A stretch of 64,000 nucleotides of DNA from Comamonadaceae bacterium ALPHA2B (GTDB taxonomy: Bacteria; Pseudomonadota; Gammaproteobacteria; Burkholderiales; Burkholderiaceae_C): the NCBI GenBank assembly GCA_005503065.1, contig SCOE01000001.1:248001-312000 (forward strand), in the 5' to 3' direction. Shown here piece after piece: positions 57,974-64,000 of the stretch. Both the position numbers and the translations under genes were made by a program. Numbering within the stretch: position 1 is the first letter of the stretch; every line of letters begins with the position of its first letter. Below the pieces are notes generated by a model. The model searched no databases. It was given only the letters and a program-made list of their open reading frames with translations, and had not been told where the DNA came from.

Positions 57974-58891
57974 ATGGTGCGCCGTCGTTTCGAGCCGAAT
58001 CGGCCTGCAGCGTCCGCCCGCTGGGCGGCGGCAGCTATCTTTTCGATAGCACTCTCCGGCCTGGCGCGGGCCGCAGACTACGCCGGCCCGATCTTCGACA
58101 CGCACCTGCACTACAACGAGGAGGCCTGGAACGGCGACGCCGGCCCCTTCCCGCCCACCGAGGCGCTGGCCCGCATGCAGCGCAACGGCGTGCGCGCCAT
58201 CGTCGGCAACTCGCGGCCCAACGAAGGCACGCGCACGCTGGCCGCGCTGCGCGAGACGCGCGAGGCCGGCGTCACCGTGGTGCCCTTCGTGCGCCTGTAC
58301 CGCACGCGGGCCGACTACACGAACTGGTTCCGCGACGAGAGCATCCACGAGATGGTGCTGGCCGAGCTGGCGCGCGGCACGGCCAGCGGGCCCTACCGCG
58401 GCATCGGCGAGTTCCACCTGTACGAGAGCGCGAACGCCAACGGTCCGGTCGCCAGGAAGCTGATGGTGCTGGCCGAGCAGCGCCAGCTGGCCGTGCTGGC
58501 ACATGTGGACGACGAAGCCGTGGACCTGCTGATGGCGCACACGCCGTCCAAGGGGCGCGACAACCGCCTCATCTGGGCGCATACCGGCATCGGCGGTGCG
58601 CCCGTGGCGCGCGTGCGGCAGATGATGGAGCGCTACCCGAAGCTGATGGGCGAGCTGTCGTACCGGCCGGGGCTGACATGCGAAGGCGGCAAGCTTTGCG
58701 CGGAATGGCGTGCGCTGATCGAGGCGTTCCCCGACCGCTTCCTTGTCGGTTCCGACACCTGGATCAACCAGCGCTGGAGCTCCTACGACGAGATCATGCG
58801 GGGCTACCGCGTGTGGCTCGGCGACCTGCCGCCAGCGCTCGCGCGGCGCGTGGCCTGGGACAACGCGGCGCAGATCTTCGGCGTGCGCTGA
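57974..58891 (+). CDS. Exported amidohydrolase (TIM-barrel, Amidohydro_2-like)
   Basis: 305 residues, ATG 57974, 10 bp after the hydrolase stop. Signal peptide of about 33 residues (n-region RRRFEPNRP, hydrophobic [12 protein letters not shown], cleavage near ARA). The mature part opens with the metal motif IFDTHLHYN, then [26 protein letters not shown] and the late Asp in [12 protein letters not shown]. Codons 5-26 lie in a family 1 repeat in reverse orientation. Periplasmic hydrolase of unknown substrate. Confidence 0.86.
   Translation: MVRRRFEPNRPAASARWAAAAIFSIALSGLARAADYAGPIFDTHLHYNEEAWNGDAGPFPPTEALARMQRNGVRAIVGNSRPNEGTRTLAALRETREAGVTVVPFVRLYRTRADYTNWFRDESIHEMVLAELARGTASGPYRGIGEFHLYESANANGPVARKLMVLAEQRQLAVLAHVDDEAVDLLMAHTPSKGRDNRLIWAHTGIGGAPVARVRQMMERYPKLMGELSYRPGLTCEGGKLCAEWRALIEAFPDRFLVGSDTWINQRWSSYDEIMRGYRVWLGDLPPALARRVAWDNAAQIFGVR
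57988..58050 (-). repeat. Dispersed two-hairpin repeat, family 1, copy G, coding
   Basis: Minus-strand orientation: GCTATC/GATAGC around GAAAA (58034-58050), then CCGCCC/GGGCGG hairpin, GCAGGCCGATTCGGCTCG. It is read on its reverse strand as residues 5-26 of the amidohydrolase signal peptide, opposite to the use made of copy F. Confidence 0.85.
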
Positions 58892-58900
58892 TCTTCCGGC

Positions 58901-59848
58901 TCAGTCCGCCTGCTCGCCCTTGCGCCCGGCCCGCGCGCGCTGGGCGCTGGCTTCGCCGTACTTGCCGCGCGCACTGATGCGCGTCTGCAGGAAGTCCAGC
59001 AGGGCACGCAGCGCCGCGCTGTTGTGCTTGCGCTGCAGGTAGGCGGCGGACAGCCACATGTCCTTGCGCGCATAGTCCTGCAGCGCCGGCACCAGCTCGC
59101 CGTGGTCGATGTGCGGCTGCACCACCAGCGCGGGCACGTAGATCACGCCGAAGCCGCGCATCGCCACCTGGATGAGCGGCGCGCCTTCGGTCGCTTCCAT
59201 GCGGCTCTTCACCGGCACGTCGATGACCTGGCCGCCGTCCTCGAAGCGCCACACCGGGTGCGCGCCCTGCCGCAGCAGCGTCAGCGCGTCATGCCCGGCC
59301 AGATCGTCGGGATGCGCCGGCGTGCCGTGCTTCTTCCAGTACACGGGCGAGGCGCAGACCACCATGTGCATCTGCAGCAGCTTGCGCACGATGAGGTTCT
59401 CGTTCTCGATCGGGCCGAAGCGCAGTTCCACGTCGATGCCGTCCTCGGCCAGGTCGGTGTGGTTGCTCAGCTGCAGGGTGATCGTCACCTCGGGGTAGTA
59501 GCCCATGAACTCGGCCAGCAGGTTCGGGAGGTCGCCGCTGGCCATGCCGTAGGGCGCGGCAATGCGCAGGCGGCCACGTGGCTCGTTGGCGCGCTCCTGC
59601 AATTCGGCCTGCGTGAGCTCCACCATCTCCAGCACCGGCTGGCTGCGGTCCAGCAGCAACTGCCCGGCGTCGGTGAGGCTGACCGAGCGGGTGGAGCGAT
59701 TGAGCAGGCGAACGCCGAAGCGGGTTTCCAGTTCGGCCACGTACTTGCTCACCGTGGCCTTGGACATGTCCAGCCGCTTGGCGGCCTTGGAGAAGCTGCC
59801 CAGTGCAGCCACTTCGCGGAAGGTGCGGATCAGGTCGAGGCTGTCCAT
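58901..59848 (-). CDS. LysR-family regulator
   Basis: 315 residues, ATG 59848 (MDSLDLIRTFREVAALGSF). HTH at about residues 18-40 (KAAKRLDMSKATVSKYVAEL) and a CrgA-like effector domain. Tail is basic and Ala-rich (SAQRARAGRKGEQAD). Convergent with the exported amidohydrolase and divergent from the small secreted genes at 60084, which it may control through the 235-bp gap. Confidence 0.92.
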   Translation of the reverse strand: MDSLDLIRTFREVAALGSFSKAAKRLDMSKATVSKYVAELETRFGVRLLNRSTRSVSLTDAGQLLLDRSQPVLEMVELTQAELQERANEPRGRLRIAAPYGMASGDLPNLLAEFMGYYPEVTITLQLSNHTDLAEDGIDVELRFGPIENENLIVRKLLQMHMVVCASPVYWKKHGTPAHPDDLAGHDALTLLRQGAHPVWRFEDGGQVIDVPVKSRMEATEGAPLIQVAMRGFGVIYVPALVVQPHIDHGELVPALQDYARKDMWLSAAYLQRKHNSAALRALLDFLQTRISARGKYGEASAQRARAGRKGEQAD

Positions 59849-59903
59849 GAGGAAGGGAGTATCAAGGCCCGCGATTGTTTCTCGATCGCGAACACGGTGG
59901 TTC

Positions 59904-59944
59904 GAATTGTGCGGGTTTGTACCTAACGAATCTCCCCACAATTC
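59904..59944. promoter_or_regulatory. Inverted repeat in the LysR/secreted-protein gap
   Basis: GAATTGTG (59904-59911) and CACAATTC (59937-59944), perfect 8-bp arms 25 bp apart, in the 235-bp non-coding gap between the LysR gene and the 60084 gene. May be an operator for the LysR protein. No clear sigma-70 promoter was found by eye. Confidence 0.4.
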
Positions 59945-60083
59945 ATCCCACGGGCCAGCGACATGAAGCGGACCCGGGTTGAACCAGGCCCCGAGCGCGG
60001 CGGCACTCCGGTCCACGAGACGGAGCCAGCTTCCCACCCCCGACCCCGTTCTGTCGTCGACCGTATTGCCAAGGAGTAAAGAA

Positions 60084-60452
60084 ATGAAGACCTCGAAGAT
60101 TCTCGCCGTTGCCGCCCTGTCCCTCGTCGCCGCCGCTGGCGTCGCGCAGGCGGAGGAATACCAGGGCGTGACCACCGTCAACTCGGTGGCCAGCCGCGCC
60201 GAAGTGAACCAGCAGGCCGTCGTGGCCGCCCACTCGGCCAACCCGTACGCCGAAGGCGCCAACGCCGGCGTGCCGGCCGCCATCGTGTCGCAGGCCGACC
60301 GCAACGCCGTGCGCACCGGTGCCGTTGCCGCCGCCCATGACCCGACCTGGAACCTGGACCGCAAGGCCTTCGTGAACAGCACGATCCCTTCGCAATACAC
60401 CCAGGGCAGCCTGGCCGTGCGTCGCGCCGCGACCCGCAGCGCAGCGCTCTGA
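60084..60452 (+). CDS. Small secreted protein, paralogue 1
   Basis: 122 residues, ATG 60084 with AAGGAGT upstream. Signal peptide about residues 1-23 (ALSLVAAAGVAQA). Mature chain about 99 residues, Ala/Val-rich and without Cys: EEYQGVTTVNSVASRAEVNQ, then AVVAAHSANPYAEGANAG. The N-terminus of the mature protein (EEYQGV) matches that of paralogue 2 (ESYEGV). Periplasmic or secreted. No family I recognise. Confidence 0.8.
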   Translation: MKTSKILAVAALSLVAAAGVAQAEEYQGVTTVNSVASRAEVNQQAVVAAHSANPYAEGANAGVPAAIVSQADRNAVRTGAVAAAHDPTWNLDRKAFVNSTIPSQYTQGSLAVRRAATRSAAL

Positions 60453-60465
60453 TCCGAAGTACCTC

Positions 60466-60491
60466 GGGCCGCTGAATCCGGCGGCCCTTTT
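60466..60491 (+). terminator. Intrinsic terminator between the two small secreted genes
   Basis: GGGCCGC (60466-60472), loop, GCGGCCC (60481-60487), then TTTT. Seven-base GC stem. Suggests the two paralogues are separate or attenuated transcripts. Confidence 0.75.
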
Positions 60492-60520
60492 CCTGTCCCG
60501 CCCATCTCCTGGAGACCCGC

Positions 60521-60883
60521 ATGAACACCCAACGACTCATCGCCGCCGCTGCCCTGTCCCTGCTGGCCGCCGCCGGTGCCCATGCCGAGAGCTACGAAGG
60601 CGTGCACGCCCCTGCCTCGGCCCTCAGCCGCGACGCCGTCAACGCCGAGGCCGTCAAGGCCGCCTCGGCACCGAACCAGAACGTGACCCGCGGCTCGCGC
60701 GGCCCCGAAACCGTCGCCGTGTCGAAGGACCGCGTGCTGGTGCAGGCCGAAGCCGTCCGCGCTGCCGCCGCGCCCGACCAGAACGTGAGTTCCGGTTCGC
60801 GCGTCAACAGTCGCGTGATCTCGACGATGGAAAACCCGATCGACGTGCGTGCACGCGCCGCAGGCGGCGCTTCCAAGCTGTAA
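60521..60883 (+). CDS. Small secreted protein, paralogue 2, with internal repeat
   Basis: 120 residues, ATG 60521 after CTGGAG. Signal peptide about residues 1-22 (LSLLAAAGAHA). The mature chain holds a clear internal repeat: NAEAVKAASAPNQNVTRGSR and QAEAVRAAAAPDQNVSSGSR, about 40 residues apart. The core is (N/Q)AEAV(K/R)AA(S/A)AP(N/D)QNV, then GSR. No Cys. Paralogue of 60084 by leader and ESYEGV start. Unrecognised family; function unknown. Confidence 0.8.
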   Translation: MNTQRLIAAAALSLLAAAGAHAESYEGVHAPASALSRDAVNAEAVKAASAPNQNVTRGSRGPETVAVSKDRVLVQAEAVRAAAAPDQNVSSGSRVNSRVISTMENPIDVRARAAGGASKL

Positions 60884-60907
60884 GCACTGCGCCCTTCTGG
60901 CTCTGAA

Positions 60908-60938
60908 GCCCGCCGGTCATCGACCGGCGGGCTTTTTT
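60908..60938. terminator. Intrinsic terminator
   Basis: GCCCGCCGGT (60908-60917), loop CATCG, ACCGGCGGGC (60923-60932), six T. Perfect 10-bp stem behind paralogue 2, 12 bases from the convergent corA stop. Confidence 0.9.
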
Positions 60939-60949
60939 CGTGCACGCCT

Positions 60950-62083
60950 TCAGCGTGCGGTTCTCGCCAGGTAGCGCTTGCGCCAGAAGACCAGCACCAG
61001 CCCGATCGCGATGAGCACCATGGAGCCCATCGCGATCCAGAAGCCGTCGGCCTTGTGGACCAGCGGGATGAATTCGAAGTTCATGCCGAAGATGCCCGCG
61101 ATCAGGTTCAGCGGCAGGAAGATGGCGGTCAGCACCGTCAGCACACGCATGATGTCGTTGGTGCGGTGGCTCTGCACGTTGAAGTGCAGCTGCACCGCGG
61201 TCTCGGCGTTCTGCTCCAGTCGGCGCACATGGTGCACCACACGCTCGATGTGCTCGAGCACGTCGCGGCTGCGCACCAGCAGCAGCTCGCGTTCGCGTGC
61301 CGCGGCCGGCGTGCCGGGCGCGGGCAGGGCCTCGAGTGCGTCGATCCAGTCCTGCACGGCGGCACGCTGGTCCTCGCAGATCTCGTCGAGGTGGTGCAGC
61401 GACTGGCGCGACTGCATCAGCGCCGCCCAGTTGGTGAAGCGCGTCTTCGGGTCGATCAACTCTTCCTGCCAGTGGTCGAGCTGCTTCGTGAGGTCGCGCC
61501 GCAGCGCGAGGTAGCTGTCGACGATCTGGTTGACCACCCGCAGCATCAGATCGGCCGGCCCGGTCGGCAGGCGGGCCGAGGTGGCCCGCACGTCGATGGC
61601 CGGCGCGCTCGCCGGTGTGCTGGCGGCGCTGAGCTTGGCGGCGACGGCATCGCGCACCGCGCCATCCTCGGGGTGCACCGACAGCAGCACGCGGTCGAAC
61701 ACCGCAAAACCCACGGGCCGGGTGTCGATGCGGCGCAGCGCGGGCGGGCCTGCCTGGCGGCGCATGGCGTCGTCGGCCGGCGGGGGCGCCGGGGCGTCGG
61801 GTTGGCTTGCCGCGAGGCGGCGCACCACCAGCAGGTCGTACTGCGAGGTGTAGTCGTAGTGCGAGGGCAGCTGATCGTTGAGCAGGTCGCTCACGTGCAA
61901 GTCGACCAACTGCGTGCCGCACAGCACCTGCAGAAGCTCCTGGACCTGGCCGAGCGTGGCCTGCAGTTCGCTGCGGGTGAGCGACAGCCACAGGAAGCTC
62001 GCGTCGCAGGCGCCCGGGTGCATGAAGCGCGCGAGCGAGGCGTGTTCGTGCGCCTGGCTGGCGCTGATCTCGAGGATGCGCAT
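60950..62083 (-). CDS. corA: CorA-family magnesium/divalent cation channel
   Basis: 377 residues, ATG 62083. Long cytoplasmic N-terminal part, then a helix leading to two C-terminal membrane segments with the GMN signature at Gly333-Met334-Asn335 (IFGMNFEF). The N-terminal funnel domain is shortened or divergent compared with E. coli CorA, and LRRIDTRPVGFAVFDRVLLS near residue 117 is the usual beta core. Pentameric Mg2+/Co2+ (or Zn2+ export, ZntB-like) channel; the selectivity cannot be read. Confidence 0.9.
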   Translation of the reverse strand: MRILEISASQAHEHASLARFMHPGACDASFLWLSLTRSELQATLGQVQELLQVLCGTQLVDLHVSDLLNDQLPSHYDYTSQYDLLVVRRLAASQPDAPAPPPADDAMRRQAGPPALRRIDTRPVGFAVFDRVLLSVHPEDGAVRDAVAAKLSAASTPASAPAIDVRATSARLPTGPADLMLRVVNQIVDSYLALRRDLTKQLDHWQEELIDPKTRFTNWAALMQSRQSLHHLDEICEDQRAAVQDWIDALEALPAPGTPAAARERELLLVRSRDVLEHIERVVHHVRRLEQNAETAVQLHFNVQSHRTNDIMRVLTVLTAIFLPLNLIAGIFGMNFEFIPLVHKADGFWIAMGSMVLIAIGLVLVFWRKRYLARTAR

Positions 62084-62103
62084 GGGCCCGGGTTATACGC
62101 CGG

Positions 62104-63249
<1,146 letters not shown>

Positions 63250-63292
63250 CTATTTGACCTTTGGTGATCGTCAAAAAAAGTTACCCGCATGC

Positions 63293-63321
63293 TTGATAGG
63301 GCCTGGTGGCTTTGTTAAATT
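63293..63321 (+). promoter_or_regulatory. Candidate sigma-70 promoter of the small RNA
   Basis: TTGATA (63293-63298), 17 bp, TAAATT (63316-63321). Start would be near 63328. The hemB-hemJ gap (63157-63472) is unusually A+T-rich around 63230-63320. Confidence 0.45.
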
Positions 63322-63327
63322 TCGTCT

Positions 63328-63432
63328 CGGACGGTTCGCCGTCTCCCGCTTTTCCTCCCTGAGCGGGTGCCTTGATGTGTGACAGCAAAAGGGCTTCGTG
63401 GCCCGGCGTTTTTGAACGCCGGGCTTTTTTTT
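63328..63432 (+). ncRNA. Candidate small RNA between hemB and hemJ
   Basis: No coding sequence precedes the strong terminator at 63401, but a plausible promoter does. The predicted transcript of about 105 nt has a small hairpin GACGG-TTCG-CCGTC (63330-63343). A second hairpin CCCGC / GCGGG (63345-63367) follows, whose loop exposes TTTTCCTCCC, complementary to Shine-Dalgarno sequences. A terminator hairpin closes it. C-rich loops of this kind are known in betaproteobacterial double-hairpin small RNAs. The remainder of this 316-bp gap (63157-63292) shows nothing I can name. The exact 5' end is a guess. Confidence 0.5.
63401..63432 (+). terminator. Strong intrinsic terminator
   Basis: GCCCGGCGTT (63401-63410), loop TTTG, AACGCCGGGC (63415-63424), eight T. 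Perfect 10-bp stem. On the plus strand nothing coding lies upstream in the gap, which supports a small RNA. Confidence 0.95.
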
Positions 63433-63472
63433 GCCCGCGGGGCGCGGTGGGGCGCTCCGTACACTGCGGGCC

Positions 63473-63901
63473 ATGCTCTGGGTCAAGTCCTTCCACATCG
63501 TCTTCATCGCGAGCTGGTTCGCGGGCCTGTTCTACCTGCCGCGCATCTTCGTGAATCTGGCGATGGTTCCGCCCCAATCGGTGGCCGAGCGCGCCCGCTT
63601 GCTGCTGATGGCGCGCAAGCTGATGCGCTTCACCACCTTCCTGGCCGTGCCGGCCATCGCGTTCGGCCTGTGGTTGTGGCTGGGCTACGGCATCGGCCGC
63701 GGCGCGGGCAACGGCTGGATGCACGCCAAGCTGGCGCTGGTGGCGGCGGTGCTGGGCTACCACCACGGCTGCGGCGTGCTGCTGCGCCGCTTCGAGGCCG
63801 GCCAGAACCGCCGCAGCCACCGCTGGTACCGCTTCTTCAACGAGGTGCCCGTCCTGCTGCTGCTGGCCATCGTCATCCTGGTGGTCGTGAAGCCGTTCTG
63901 A
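63473..63901 (+). CDS. hemJ: Protoporphyrinogen IX oxidase HemJ
   Basis: 142 residues, ATG 63473 (MLWVKSFHIVFIASWFAGLF). A four-helix membrane protein of the HemJ/UPF0093 family, with the conserved N-terminal His8 and FYLPRIFVNL, and the HAKLALV motif holding the conserved Lys. It oxidises protoporphyrinogen in the penultimate step of haem synthesis, replacing HemG or HemY. Close to hemB, though on the opposite strand. Confidence 0.9.
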   Translation: MLWVKSFHIVFIASWFAGLFYLPRIFVNLAMVPPQSVAERARLLLMARKLMRFTTFLAVPAIAFGLWLWLGYGIGRGAGNGWMHAKLALVAAVLGYHHGCGVLLRRFEAGQNRRSHRWYRFFNEVPVLLLLAIVILVVVKPF

Positions 63902-63905
63902 CGAC

Positions 63906-64000
63906 GTGACCCCGCCGCCCGGTCCCGCCCGCCACAAGACCACCGCCCTGCCGCTGGCGCTTGCCTACACGGCGCTGATCGCCTACGCGAGCCTGTATCC
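63906..64000 (+). CDS. VanZ-like membrane protein (3' end missing)
   Basis: Starts at a GTG at 63906, five bases after hemJ, and runs off the right edge; 31 residues are visible. The stretch LPLALAYTALIAYASLYP is the usual first membrane helix of VanZ-family proteins of Burkholderiales. Too little is present to say more. Confidence 0.65.
   Translation, partial: MTPPPGPARHKTTALPLALAYTALIAYASLY

Overview
The window is about 70% G+C, densely coded DNA. Gene content and order point to a betaproteobacterium of the order Burkholderiales, most likely family Comamonadaceae. The supporting signs are gatCAB divergent from mreBCD-mrdA, a hemB/hemJ neighbourhood, many CoA-dependent degradation genes with Liv-type ABC uptake, and short dispersed repeats of the kind I associate with that family. 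I see no rRNA, tRNA, CRISPR array, insertion sequence or prophage gene. This looks like a stretch of ordinary chromosome.

Layout. 1-4.5 kb: the end of an amidohydrolase, an HDOD protein, exonuclease III divergent from pyrE, and a DUF4124 protein. 4.6-8 kb: gatC-gatA-gatB on the minus strand. 8.2-13 kb: the cell-shape operon mreB-mreC-mreD-mrdA, without rodA next to it. 13-16.1 kb: a trimeric autotransporter adhesin divergent from a LuxR-type regulator. 16.2-24.6 kb: catabolic cluster I (acyl-CoA dehydrogenase, VOC protein, family III CoA-transferase, two isomerase-type crotonases, SDR, GntR regulator, acyl-CoA synthetase). 24.7-31.6 kb: an ACAD11-like dehydrogenase, MaoC hydratase, FadB-like fusion, VOC protein, APH-fold kinase and LysR. 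31.8-41.9 kb: catabolic cluster II (two tandem substrate-binding proteins, a fused LivH-LivM permease, LivG, LivF, two adjacent acyl-CoA dehydrogenases, a second acyl-CoA synthetase). 42.4-44.1 kb: amtB behind a sigma-54 promoter with an NtrC-like site. 44.2-49.1 kb: GNAT, GMC oxidoreductase, methylmalonate-semialdehyde dehydrogenase and LysR. 49.2-52.9 kb: an Mla/MCE lipid-transport operon. 53-59.8 kb: SDRs, AraC, MarC, thiol isomerase-like protein, dienelactone hydrolase, an exported amidohydrolase and LysR. 60-64 kb: two small secreted paralogues, CorA, hemB, a candidate small RNA, hemJ and the start of a VanZ-like gene.

How the genes fit together. Clusters I and II look like one acid-degradation capability. 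Acids are imported by the Liv-type transporter, activated by an acyl-CoA synthetase or CoA-transferase, and passed through dehydrogenation, hydration or isomerisation and a second oxidation. A TATAAC-centred palindrome occurs at the divergent promoter of cluster I, in front of the GntR gene and in front of the transporter, and suggests one regulon. The APH kinase plus ACAD11-like dehydrogenase suggest handling of 4-hydroxyacyl-CoA. The substrate cannot be read from sequence.

The most unusual signal is in the repeats. A roughly 65-bp two-hairpin element occurs about eight times. In two genes, in opposite orientations, it encodes part of an export signal, and in hemB it supplies the last codons and the stop. 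A second GC-rich element sits directly behind two genes and is translated as the C-terminal tail of MlaF. This looks like repeated capture of intergenic repeats as coding sequence. A probable unannotated small RNA with a CCTCC loop lies between hemB and hemJ.
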